DNA of 8,282 bases, taken from NCBI GenBank assembly GCA_003152955.1, contig PMBQ01000153.1:1-8282 (forward strand), given 5' to 3'. Origin of the DNA: Candidatus Bathyarchaeota archaeon. Lineage in GTDB: Archaea > Thermoproteota > Bathyarchaeia > 40CM-2-53-6 > FEN-987. Below, one piece after another: positions 1 to 7,147 of the stretch. A model generated the notes under the pieces. That model made no database searches. It saw nothing but the letters and a program-made list of their open reading frames with translations, and was not told the origin of the DNA. Positions within the stretch are counted from its first letter, which is position 1, and every line of letters starts with the position of its first letter. Both the position numbers and the translations under genes were made by a program.

Positions 1-60
1 TCTTATACCCGGCGAATAACCTGGAATAAGAACTATGGAGAGAGAATACCCGTCAAGAAA

Positions 61-67
61 AAGGAGG
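61..67 (+). promoter_or_regulatory. Strong ribosome binding site of the sigma-like gene
   Basis: AAGGAGG with a four-base spacer to the ATG at 72. It is the best Shine-Dalgarno match in the window and fixes the start of the sigma-like gene. No convincing -35/-10 pair is visible in the 60 bases before it. Confidence 0.8.
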
Positions 68-71
68 CACC

Positions 72-566
72 ATGTCACCACAGGAAATCGGTACGCTTAA
101 ACGCTACGCAATGAAGATGGCACGAGATGAGGATGATCGTGACGAGCTTGTACTGCAGGCTTATGAGGAAGGATTAAGGCTCGGCGATCGGAGATCGATA
201 CAGCTGCTCGTGAACTTCATGAAACTCCGTTCACGGGAGATGAACAGGTCATTCGTCGGTGCAAAACTCGGAGGCAAATCCATTCGGGATGTTTGGTATC
301 AGAAACCAGTATCGCTTAGCAAACCCATTGCAGATAACAATCACACGCTCGGAGATTTCTTGGCGAGCTGTGCTGAGGATCCGTATGGGTTATGCTTGGT
401 CAGCGGGTTCGAAGAAGCACTGAACCTCAGGGAATCAGAAGTGGCGTGGGAGATGGTTGCGGGATATACGGAGAAAGAATCCACGAACCGTCTTGGTGTC
501 GGTCATGAACAATTACGGAGACTGAAGCAGGTCGTCCGGAACAAGGCGCTGGAATATCTCGCATAG
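72..566 (+). CDS. Small sigma-70-like factor (regions 2 and 4 recognisable)
   Basis: A 164-residue protein that looks like a small, divergent sigma-70-family protein. Residues about 9-60 are a basic/acidic helical stretch resembling sigma region 2 (DDRDELVLQAYEEGL at 21-35). Residues 79-104 resemble the linker often seen before region 4 (VSLSKPI, then LGDFLAS and a DP pair). Residues 117-163 look like region 4: a helix-turn-helix around 131-151 (GYTEKES, then RLGVGHEQLRRLK) followed by a conserved-looking VRNKALEYL tail. The start is set by AAGGAGG at 61-67, four bases before the ATG. An intrinsic terminator follows directly, so it is probably its own transcription unit and not part of the downstream cluster. 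Proteins of this size and type occur on phages and integrative elements as transcription regulators; whether this one binds core RNA polymerase is inference. It could also be a DNA-binding protein that has only borrowed the sigma fold. Confidence 0.72.
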   Translation: MSPQEIGTLKRYAMKMARDEDDRDELVLQAYEEGLRLGDRRSIQLLVNFMKLRSREMNRSFVGAKLGGKSIRDVWYQKPVSLSKPIADNNHTLGDFLASCAEDPYGLCLVSGFEEALNLRESEVAWEMVAGYTEKESTNRLGVGHEQLRRLKQVVRNKALEYLA

Positions 567-571
567 GATTT

Positions 572-597
572 GGAACGGCCATGGTGGCCGTTTCTTT
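572..597 (+). terminator. Rho-independent terminator after the sigma-like gene
   Basis: AACGGCCA (574-581) pairs perfectly with TGGCCGTT (585-592) across a three-base loop. The stem can be extended by a G-T wobble and a G-C pair (572-573 with 593-594). The right arm runs into a T-rich tail (TTTCTTT, 591-597). It begins six bases after the stop codon at 566, the expected place for the terminator of that gene. Confidence 0.8.
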
Positions 598-600
598 ACC

Positions 601-1317
601 CAATGGGTCCCATCCGAAGGTACTGGTATTGGAGTTCCTATGGTTGCTTCTACAGCGATATACACCGGTGGAGCAAAAGACCTGTTGCCTGGTAGAAAGC
701 TGATTTCTAGGTTTTTTTCTGGATTTTTGGAATGGCCCTATTGGGGGCTTCAGACTTGGGCCTTGAGATGTCGTCGCAAAAGTTGATAATTCGCCCAAGA
801 GCCTTCAATTCTCTAGTTCCCTCCACTTTCCCTTCCTCGCTTCGTCGGTGCATCTATTAGCCCCATCACGTGTTTTCTCAGACACGCATCCGATTTATGG
901 GTCTCCCGGATAGATAACTGTAGAGGAAGAGCGCCCCAAAAACTCACCTCCGTTCCGAGAACCGGTTTCTTTCGGAGTCACTTCAATGAATTAAACGGTG
1001 ATCCTAAGCCATTTGGTTGTCACAGAGAATCACAGTGACCGAGTTTCTTTTCTGGAACTTTCTCCGACTTGCATGGCTCAATGAGTATATGCAGGTACAT
1101 GGCGACTGTGCGTTCCGCGAAGACACAAACCACGGACATCGGGTTCGCGCCCCTCATTGTGCAATGTGCATCGAATCGATTACCTGTGACCACGCCAGAG
1201 GTGCGGGCCTCGAAGAGCGGCCTGGTTTGGATTTCCTTTCCCTGAAGACTCACGACTTGGCTTTGCACATAGCGAGCGGCATTTGCTTCTTCAAACGTCA
1301 CAGAATAGGAGACTGAA
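601..1317. other. Long stretch without a convincing gene
   Basis: About 720 bases between the terminator and the membrane-protein gene. A reading frame from a TTG at 1017 to 1316 (99 residues) is open but has no ribosome binding site and an odd Cys/His-rich composition with no recognisable domain; I do not call it a gene. A 48-codon frame from the ATG at 640 to 786 has a weak GGAG at 631-634 and no recognisable product. Small sequence features: T-runs at about 708-727; an AACCGGTT palindrome (960-967) flanked by CTCCG/CGGAG arms (948-952 and 973-977); and a TCACAG direct repeat with a 10-base period (1020-1025 and 1030-1035) overlapping an inverted repeat GTCAC-N11-GTGAC (1019-1039). These could be operator or promoter elements for the gene at 1318, or debris of a decayed gene. 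I cannot name a function. Confidence 0.5.
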
Positions 1318-1980
1318 ATGGACAAGGACAGACAAATCAGGTTTCTATATCCGCCTTTCTTTTTCTTGGCATCACTTCTCTGGGGCTTGTACCTTGATCC
1401 AGCCAAGTCTCTATCGGATTTCATACCTGCAGCTGGATCATCTGTCAAGACGGATGCTTTAATAACAACCATAATCGGAGGCGGCGTTGCTATACTTGTT
1501 CTCGGATTCCTGATTGGTACGATCACCGTGAGCGGCCTGAGATTTGGCTTCTTTCTTTTTGCTCGTCGACATTTTGAGGTTGTTGTTTCCAAAGCTGCTT
1601 TTGAGCGAATTAGGCAGCAGGTGATTCCGTCTTTAACTCCTCTTGATAGACGGCAGAGATTTTGTTCGGCGGTAACGTTCGATCACGAACTAATCTCTAA
1701 GGGAGTTCACCAATGGCTGATTAGAAGATGGAGTGCGTTTCATGTTTCGGCAAACTCAGTGGTTGCACTCATTCTTGCCCCGATCGCAGGGTCGCATCTC
1801 AACATCTCCGTTGGGTGTGATTGGGGATGGACTACTGCGATCATCTGCATCATATTGCTCATCAATGCAATACTTGCTTGGAGAGAGACAATGAACATGA
1901 TCGACTTCCAATCGCATCGCCAGCAAGCGAAGCACACCCAAAGAGACAACGACACTGCTGATTCGGACGATGACAAGTAG
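1318..1980 (+). CDS. Four-pass membrane protein of unknown function
   Basis: A 220-residue protein. The start is supported by AGGAG at 1307-1311, six bases before the ATG. Hydrophobic segments fit transmembrane helices at about residues 9-26 (rich in F, L and W), 47-74 (with a GGG), 143-159 and 169-187. Between helices 2 and 3 lies a basic, probably cytosolic stretch of about 65 residues (RRH at 83-85, DRRQRF at 110-115, RRW at 136-138). The C-terminal 30 residues are very hydrophilic and end in an acidic DSDDDK tail. There is no signal peptide separate from helix 1 and no enzymatic motif. I do not recognise the family. It lies upstream of the FRG, helicase and nuclease genes on the same strand, 227 bases from the FRG gene. 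Small multi-pass proteins in defence islands are sometimes membrane-disrupting effectors, but nothing in this sequence proves that here. It may equally be a passenger gene. Confidence 0.75.
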   Translation: MDKDRQIRFLYPPFFFLASLLWGLYLDPAKSLSDFIPAAGSSVKTDALITTIIGGGVAILVLGFLIGTITVSGLRFGFFLFARRHFEVVVSKAAFERIRQQVIPSLTPLDRRQRFCSAVTFDHELISKGVHQWLIRRWSAFHVSANSVVALILAPIAGSHLNISVGCDWGWTTAIICIILLINAILAWRETMNMIDFQSHRQQAKHTQRDNDTADSDDDK

Positions 1981-2001
1981 AGGATCTACTCTTTCGGCAA
2001 A

Positions 2002-2070
2002 CGCCAGCTAACAAATGCGGCCAGGTCTCTCACATCGTTTGTTGAGGCAAAGTCAAAGCCATGTCTGGCG
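2002..2070. repeat. Nested short inverted repeats in the gap before the FRG gene
   Basis: Outer arms CGCCAG (2002-2007) and CTGGCG (2065-2070) enclose inner arms AACAAA (2010-2015) and TTTGTT (2038-2043). They lie just downstream of the membrane-protein stop, in the 227-base gap that also holds a weaker imperfect hairpin at 2092-2117 (GCCC/GGGC around TTAT/ATAA). None has a T-tract, so they are not clear terminators. The arms are only six bases long, so chance is a realistic explanation. Confidence 0.3.
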
Positions 2071-2207
2071 CGAAAGTAGAATCTGTTCGATGCCCGTCTT
2101 ATTCATTCATAAAGGGCAAGAGCATTGAGGCGGGCAGGGCGAGGCAACAGGAAGCGGTAGGCGCGACCCCCATCTGTGTAAGCCAAGCATAGTGGAGATT
2201 TCGACCG

Positions 2208-3086
2208 ATGAAGAATGAACCAAGGTGGAAAGCATATCGACGCTCAATCAGATCATTTTCTGATATCTTTGAGATTCATACAGAGATGGATTCTGATTCA
2301 GCCGAATGGGTGTTTCGGGGTCAAGCGGGTCATTCGAATCGCTTGGAATCCACTCTTGAGCGTTGCTTCCTTGATTTCGGCATTGCCAAAAGAGAATTTC
2401 TTCCAATCGAACTAGCCCTACTTCACGAGTTCAGACGATATTATCATCTGTACGGGCCTACTCCTGCGCCCGCTCCAGATGACACACTCGCATACCTGGC
2501 GCTAATGAGACATTACGGATCACCAGCAAGACTGCTTGATTTCACTTTCTCTCTCTTTGTTGCTTGCTTCTTTGCTATTGAACGTGCGAGTCGCAACCCT
2601 GTAGTGTGGGCGGTTAACAAGACGTGGCTTACCAAACACTTTATTGGTCACGTCAAGGCACAGAAGGATGGAGAATACTTACTCAAACTACTAGCTGCCC
2701 GCGAAGGCCCCGCATTTGATGAAGTATTCGTTCAGAACCGCTCAAAGGTAGCTCTTGTTGGCCCCGTTAATCCTTCATTTATGAACGATCGCATCGCCGT
2801 ACAGAAGGGTCTATTCCTTTCAGCTACTGACATTTCTCGTCCCTTCCGGCAAGTCCTATGGTCAATGCCTCAAAGCAAGGAAAATGTGATGAAGATTCGT
2901 GTTTCCCCCAAAGCACGGCGTGATCTACTCTTGGTGTTCGAGAGAATGAACATTACACGGGTTGGACTGTTCCCCGGTTTGCAAGGATTTGGAGAGTCTC
3001 TCTATGGAAAAGTTCTTCTCTTTAAGCGGTTAGAGCGGATGCGTCGTAGAGGAGGACGTTTGGGACCACGTTCTCTTGGTCTTTGA
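2208..3086 (+). CDS. FRG-domain protein
   Basis: A 292-residue protein covered almost entirely by an FRG domain. The signature FRG tripeptide is at residues 36-38 (WVFRGQAG). It is followed by a helical region with LLHEFRRYY (71-79), then the core motif MRHYGSPARLLDFT (100-113) leading into FVACFFAIE. The later conserved piece is NDRIAVQKGLFLSATD, and the C-terminal part has LFPGLQGFGESL, matching the LFP-D/G-L pattern that usually closes these domains. The domain therefore looks intact. FRG proteins are common on mobile elements and in defence islands, but their biochemical activity is not established, so the role is open; a toxin or effector role is inference. The start ATG has GGAG at 2194-2197, ten bases upstream, a slightly long spacer. 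The next gene, the helicase, follows after 179 bases. Confidence 0.85.
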   Translation: MKNEPRWKAYRRSIRSFSDIFEIHTEMDSDSAEWVFRGQAGHSNRLESTLERCFLDFGIAKREFLPIELALLHEFRRYYHLYGPTPAPAPDDTLAYLALMRHYGSPARLLDFTFSLFVACFFAIERASRNPVVWAVNKTWLTKHFIGHVKAQKDGEYLLKLLAAREGPAFDEVFVQNRSKVALVGPVNPSFMNDRIAVQKGLFLSATDISRPFRQVLWSMPQSKENVMKIRVSPKARRDLLLVFERMNITRVGLFPGLQGFGESLYGKVLLFKRLERMRRRGGRLGPRSLGL

Positions 3087-3145
3087 TGGCGGATGCGCAT
3101 GACAAGCAAAACAGCGAAGCTTCCTCGTTTGATATGTATTATTGA

Positions 3146-3242
3146 TGTCGCCTAATTGCTTTTGCCGTGAGAGAGGTGATCGTTCATAGCGGCAAAATAA
3201 ACGGCGTTGTGCCTTCACACGCTGTAAGTAGTTGTGGCGACA
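3146..3242 (+). promoter_or_regulatory. Possible structured leader: three nested inverted repeats before the helicase
   Basis: Three pairings fit together without conflict. Outer arms TGTCGCC (3146-3152) and GGCGACA (3236-3242) enclose a hairpin with TTTTGCCG (3160-3167) and CGGCAAAA (3190-3197), and a second hairpin at 3201-3225 (about ten pairs including one G-T wobble, one bulged T, CCTT loop at 3212-3215). Together they would make a three-way junction ending 24 bases before the helicase ATG. A TATTAT hexamer at 3137-3142 could be a -10 box placing a transcript start near the outer arm, but no -35 is visible. It could be an RNA leader, a DNA operator, or chance. No known riboswitch class is recognised. 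Confidence 0.35.
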
Positions 3243-3265
3243 CCCGATGACATCTGGCACCTGAA

Positions 3266-5101
3266 ATGAGCTTTCCAAACGAAGAGCAAAGACGAGTGAT
3301 CGAACACAACGGACGGCCTTTGGTGGTCGTTGCAGGCCCCGGAACGGGGAAGACCAGCACCATCGTTGCCCGGATGGAAAGGTTGCTCAAAGAGAATCCC
3401 AATCGGGAAGTATCTTTTATTACTTTTACTAGATCAAGTCGAAGAGATACAGAACGGAAATTCAAGGACACCGTCGGTAAGCAAGCATTGACAGAAGCAC
3501 AATTCGTCTTCCCTAGAGTTAGCACCCTCCATACGTACGCGAAGAGCATCGTCCACAAATATGCAAAAACTGTCGGCTGGGAACCAAACTTCTCTATTCT
3601 GATTGAAGACCGAGGTGAACGTGATTTGGTCTTCTCTGAGGTCATCGAAGACACCGCACTGCGCGTTAACCTTCCCACATTCAAGAAAGAGATTTCATAC
3701 TATCGAAACACTAAAAAATGGTCCGACGATTGCTGTGTGCCAAAGGCAAAAAGGGATCAAGTGCTCCAATGTCTCCACATTCTTCTGCAATTCTACAATA
3801 CCTTCGATATGGACGCGCTCGTTCCTGCCGCCTGCTCAATCCTTTCCGCCGACCCCGCTGATTTGCCATCGGTGTTCTTGCAGGTCGACGAATATCAGGA
3901 CTTAAACCCGGTGGACCAGAAGCTTGTTGCACTCGCTAGCAAAACGAAATCAAGCCAAGTTGTTGTTGTAGGAGACGATGCCCAGAGCATCTATAGCTTT
4001 AGAAATGCAAATCCTAAGGGGATTCGTGATCTATGGGAGTCTGATGAATGGGAACATCTCCACTTCCCACACTGTCACCGCCTTCCACCGCATATTCTCA
4101 GAGCCGCGCAGGCTCTCATTGCTGGGCGGCAATATCTCGGTGGTCAGGTCAAAAGTCCCAAAGCGAATGGCAAGAGAATCTTAACGCTTCAATGCACGAA
4201 AAGCGACTTGCAGATCGATGCTGTTGCAAGAGTAATCGGTAAAATCAAAAAGTCTCAAACCCGTCGGGACGGTACAGCGCTCACAAACAATGACTTCATG
4301 GTACTATGTCCCACCGCGGCTTTTGTCGGCAAGGTTGCACTTTCCTTGGAAGAAGGCTTCGGCATTCCAACCAAACAGCGAGAGAAGACCAAGATCCCTG
4401 ACGATCATTGGCGTCTGCTTTTGGTTCTCCGCATGCTCCATTCGCACGACAGCCTCGCCCTCAGACAATGGCTTGAGCTAATTGGAACCGATGCAGATTA
4501 CATCCGACAATACAGGATGAACGCAATCAAATCTGGCAAAACCCTGTTCGAGTATTGTTCACGCCTGAGCAGTCCGCCGATAAGAAAGATCTTTTCTCAC
4601 CTGTCTCGGCTTCTAATTGCCGCAGACAACATTGACCGCTTCCGCAAAGAACTCCACGCCTTCCCGTTCTTGTTGGTTGAAGACTCACTTTTCCCACAAA
4701 TAGGCATTACGATCAACGAACTCACAAAAGAGCCAGCCTCGATAGGCTCAGTGATTCGGTCGATTCACGAGAAGTTTGGTCTACTTGATCCTGAGGTTGA
4801 TATCCCTGATGACGACAAGGTACTTGTCTCAACAATGTATTCCGCTAAGGGTCTTGAAGCTGAGTATGTATTCATAATGTGGCTAAATGCCACATTTCTT
4901 CCATCTCCCGATAGGGACGTGGAGGAGGAACTACGCGTATTCTACGTTGCAATGACTCGTGCTAAGCAAGACGCTGTCTTTACATTCCACGAGAAATATG
5001 ATGGGTCTCGACTGCTAAAGGTTGAAGCGATGTCGCCATTCCTCAAAGGTATCATCGACCATTTGAACATTCGTAGAATCAGGAAAGATGATCTCAAATG
5101 A
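3266..5101 (+). CDS. UvrD/PcrA-like superfamily 1 helicase (GajB-like partner of an OLD nuclease)
   Basis: A 611-residue ATP-dependent DNA helicase with the SF1A motif set in order. Q-motif glutamine at residue 8 (NEEQRRVIEH); Walker A AGPGTGKT at 23-30; motif Ia ITFTRSSRRD at 52-61; Walker B VDEYQD at 207-212; motif III VGDDAQSIYSFRNA at 235-248; motif IV arginine 272 in CHRLPPHI, where housekeeping UvrD proteins usually have NYRS; motif V TMYSAKGLEAEY at 523-534; motif VI RVFYVAMTRAK at 557-567. The enzyme therefore looks active. It is shorter than UvrD/PcrA (about 720) and longer than a typical GajB (about 490). Downstream, after 126 bases, comes an OLD-family TOPRIM nuclease, a pairing known from Gabija and from class 2 OLD loci; there the helicase partner is thought to sense or unwind DNA for the nuclease. 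The start is the first ATG after an in-frame stop (TGA at 3260-3262) and fits the usual N-terminus, but no clear Shine-Dalgarno precedes it. Being a solitary repair helicase is less likely given the neighbour. Confidence 0.9.
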   Translation: MSFPNEEQRRVIEHNGRPLVVVAGPGTGKTSTIVARMERLLKENPNREVSFITFTRSSRRDTERKFKDTVGKQALTEAQFVFPRVSTLHTYAKSIVHKYAKTVGWEPNFSILIEDRGERDLVFSEVIEDTALRVNLPTFKKEISYYRNTKKWSDDCCVPKAKRDQVLQCLHILLQFYNTFDMDALVPAACSILSADPADLPSVFLQVDEYQDLNPVDQKLVALASKTKSSQVVVVGDDAQSIYSFRNANPKGIRDLWESDEWEHLHFPHCHRLPPHILRAAQALIAGRQYLGGQVKSPKANGKRILTLQCTKSDLQIDAVARVIGKIKKSQTRRDGTALTNNDFMVLCPTAAFVGKVALSLEEGFGIPTKQREKTKIPDDHWRLLLVLRMLHSHDSLALRQWLELIGTDADYIRQYRMNAIKSGKTLFEYCSRLSSPPIRKIFSHLSRLLIAADNIDRFRKELHAFPFLLVEDSLFPQIGITINELTKEPASIGSVIRSIHEKFGLLDPEVDIPDDDKVLVSTMYSAKGLEAEYVFIMWLNATFLPSPDRDVEEELRVFYVAMTRAKQDAVFTFHEKYDGSRLLKVEAMSPFLKGIIDHLNIRRIRKDDLK

Positions 5102-5109
5102 TTGGATCT

Positions 5110-5177
5110 GTTGCCGCAACTTCATATGACGCAACACTCATTCTATAGAAAACACATAGTGCGCGGTGTTGCGTGAT
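5110..5177. promoter_or_regulatory. Nested palindromes between helicase and OLD genes, possible operator or promoter
   Basis: ATGACGCAACAC (5126-5137) and GTGTTGCGTGAT (5166-5177) form an inverted repeat with 11 of 12 positions paired. A perfect ten-base palindrome TTCTATAGAA (5141-5150) lies in the spacer, and a mini-hairpin GTTGC-C-GCAAC (5110-5120) lies just upstream, repeating the GCAAC word of the left arm. Weak promoter-like hexamers TTCATA (5121-5126) and TATAGA (5144-5149) are 17 bases apart and would fall between the arms. There is no T-tract, so a terminator is less likely than an operator, attenuator or chance. Confidence 0.4.
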
Positions 5178-5227
5178 TGCATGAACTGTGTCATTGGCGC
5201 GCCGTCAAATACACGCTATGAGGCAAA

Positions 5228-6958
5228 ATGAAACTCATCCTTTTTCAAATACGAAGATTCCGAGCATTTGACTCCGATGTGAGCATTCCTTTATCAGATT
5301 TTACCGTCCTCACAGGACCAAACAATCTCGGCAAGAGCACTGTGCTAAAGGCCCTAGACTTGTTCTTTGCGGAAATTGGAGGTAAACAACGCTCCCCATT
5401 TCAGATTCGAACCGATCGGCCAGAACGGTATTCACCTGAAATCGACTACCCTAAGCTTTATGAGGGCAAACCGGGCCGACGGTACTCGACCCGACTTACT
5501 GGCAGGTTTGAGTTTTCCGACGGAGACATTGAGTTTGTAAAAATCAACCATTCGCTTGCCCTTCCACCATCGGTAGACCTGACTCTGGAAATTCACAAAG
5601 AAAATGAGAAGATCATTCGGCAACTGACATTGTCCCCCCTCCAGAATCAAGACGACGAAGACACTTTCCTACGCTGGTTCGTCTCGAGTTTCCGATACTT
5701 GTATATACCTGCCAATCGCAATGTTTCGGATTTCCGGCGTTCCGTGTTCTCGGAAATTGTCTCCGGTGCAATCCAGAAAGTCAAAAACAGTCGGCAGCGG
5801 CTGTCAGCATTGGAAAACCTCTATGCCGATGTCCGGAGTTTGATCGGAAACGTCGAAGGTCAGCTCATTCATGATTTGCAGCCATATCTTCCAGAACTAA
5901 AGGATATCAAGTTCGTACTTGACGAGCCGGAAATTCTCAACTTTATTTCTCTTGGAGATGTGCAGATCGATGATGGGGCACGCACCTCAATCACTCAGAA
6001 AGGGGATGGTGTCAAGAGCCTTTTTGTTATGGCGATTCTCCAGTTCCTTGCAAAACAACACTATCAGAGGAACTTGATGTTTGGCATTGAGGAACCTGAA
6101 GCACACCTCCATTCATCAGCAATCTATGACACGAAAGCAGGCTTGCGGTCACTTAGCAGCTCCTTTCAAATCCTGATAACCACACACTCACCGATACTTG
6201 TCCAACGAGACAACGTCGCTGCTAACATAATCATCGATCGCAAGCCTGGATCTGATTTTTCTTGTGTTGCGGTTCAGGCAAAGAATCTTTCCCAAATACG
6301 ACAGTCGCTTGGTATAAGGCCCCAAGAAAACCTCACCACGGCAAACGTGACACTTGTGGTTGAAGGCGCAACTGAAGAAAGAATCCTAGGCAAGCTACTT
6401 GTGCACCTCAAACCGGACCTTGCTAAGGCAATTGTCGACGGGAGCGTGAGAGTATTGGGAGCTGGAGGAGCGTCGAAATCTCTTTCTGTAATACGTGCGC
6501 TAGCTCGCGATGCGGCAAGCTGCGTCGTGATGTTTGATTCAGACATAGCCGGCCTAAGAGCTTTTGATGAAGTCAAGAACTCTGGACTAGTCAATATCTT
6601 GGACTTATTCACCGTACCCGCTCGGTCCGGTTGCGCTGAGACCGAGTTTGAAGATCATTTCTCACCAGACATTTACATCGCCGCAATTGCTGATGCTTGT
6701 GGCTGCTCATTTGATTCCAGTCTGTACTTAGCAGCTCGCACAAAATCGGGGAACGCTAAGACGAAAATGAAGAAATGGTCTGATGTCATGACCAATCTAG
6801 TGCAGTCGTGTGGCAGGAACTGGCCGGACATTGAAAATACCGCGAAACAGGCTTTCGCTACAGCAATTCTGAGAGACCTGGTAAAGAGTGTTTCCCAAAA
6901 CACAATATGGCTCGGTAGCATCGGCGATCGGGTGGTTTCGAACCTTAAGGAAACTTGA
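5228..6958 (+). CDS. OLD-family ABC ATPase with C-terminal TOPRIM nuclease (GajA-like)
   Basis: A 576-residue ATP-binding, DNA-cleaving protein. The N-terminal ABC ATPase has an IRRFRAF start, Walker A GPNNLGKST at 30-38, a signature-like region around 257-264 (QKGDGVKS), Walker B FGIEEPEAHLH at 285-295 with the catalytic glutamate pair 288-289, and an H-loop histidine in TTHSP at 318-322. The C-terminal TOPRIM domain starts with VVEGATEE at 377-384 (metal-binding Glu379, Glu383) and continues to the DxD in MFDSDIAG (Asp437 and Asp439). A further acidic cluster follows (ETEFEDHF). All expected catalytic residues are present. The length is almost that of GajA (about 580). The neighbouring helicase makes this a class 2 OLD / Gabija-like pair; in Gabija the nuclease cuts phage or altered DNA, restrained by nucleotides. 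The start has GAGG at 5220-5223, four bases upstream. Assignment to Gabija proper rather than a sister class of OLD system is less certain. Confidence 0.9.
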   Translation: MKLILFQIRRFRAFDSDVSIPLSDFTVLTGPNNLGKSTVLKALDLFFAEIGGKQRSPFQIRTDRPERYSPEIDYPKLYEGKPGRRYSTRLTGRFEFSDGDIEFVKINHSLALPPSVDLTLEIHKENEKIIRQLTLSPLQNQDDEDTFLRWFVSSFRYLYIPANRNVSDFRRSVFSEIVSGAIQKVKNSRQRLSALENLYADVRSLIGNVEGQLIHDLQPYLPELKDIKFVLDEPEILNFISLGDVQIDDGARTSITQKGDGVKSLFVMAILQFLAKQHYQRNLMFGIEEPEAHLHSSAIYDTKAGLRSLSSSFQILITTHSPILVQRDNVAANIIIDRKPGSDFSCVAVQAKNLSQIRQSLGIRPQENLTTANVTLVVEGATEERILGKLLVHLKPDLAKAIVDGSVRVLGAGGASKSLSVIRALARDAASCVVMFDSDIAGLRAFDEVKNSGLVNILDLFTVPARSGCAETEFEDHFSPDIYIAAIADACGCSFDSSLYLAARTKSGNAKTKMKKWSDVMTNLVQSCGRNWPDIENTAKQAFATAILRDLVKSVSQNTIWLGSIGDRVVSNLKET

Positions 6959-7068
6959 AGAGGGTTGCCATCGAACGCATTACACGCTAACCAACGAAGC
7001 ACAGATGCCAAAGTGAATCCGAATGAACCCGAAGTCTGGCAATACCGGAGGAACTCGCTCAACCCGCC

Positions 7069-7084
7069 CATCATTTGAATGATG
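7069..7084. repeat. Short perfect hairpin over a discarded start codon
   Basis: CATCAT (7069-7074) and ATGATG (7079-7084) pair perfectly around a TTGA loop. It covers the first possible ATG (7079) of the frame that carries the last gene. That ATG has no ribosome binding site and is probably not used, so the hairpin may have no role. Confidence 0.3.
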
Positions 7085-7147
7085 ATTGTAGGTCCAGGAC
7101 TGCGTGGTGCGGCGAGACGATATCTCACAGAGTACAACCTCTCTAAG

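Noticed and set aside
795..830. Possible tRNA or tmRNA 3' end, hence an attachment site (AGTTCCCTCCAC)
   Set aside because: No acceptor or anticodon stem can be built upstream, no CCA follows, and no direct repeat of it was seen in the window.
1017..1316. A 99-residue frame from a TTG codon just before the membrane-protein gene
   Set aside because: No ribosome binding site, an unusual Cys/His-rich composition, no recognisable domain, and a long frame on the opposite strand covers the same bases. It is best treated as chance.
1020..1592. A 190-residue frame on the - strand
   Set aside because: It covers the start of the membrane-protein gene, which has a proper ribosome site and helices. The translated product is low in recognisable structure and looks like a shadow.
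2001..2070. Integron attC-like site (GCTAACAAA near paired arms, echoed by GCTAACCAA at 6986-6994)
   Set aside because: The bases before AAC do not fit the RYYYAAC core, no matching GTTRRRY lies at a suitable distance, and there is no integrase in view.
5196..5203. GGCGCGCC palindrome before the OLD gene
   Set aside because: A single eight-base palindrome of this kind is expected by chance and has no partner or context.
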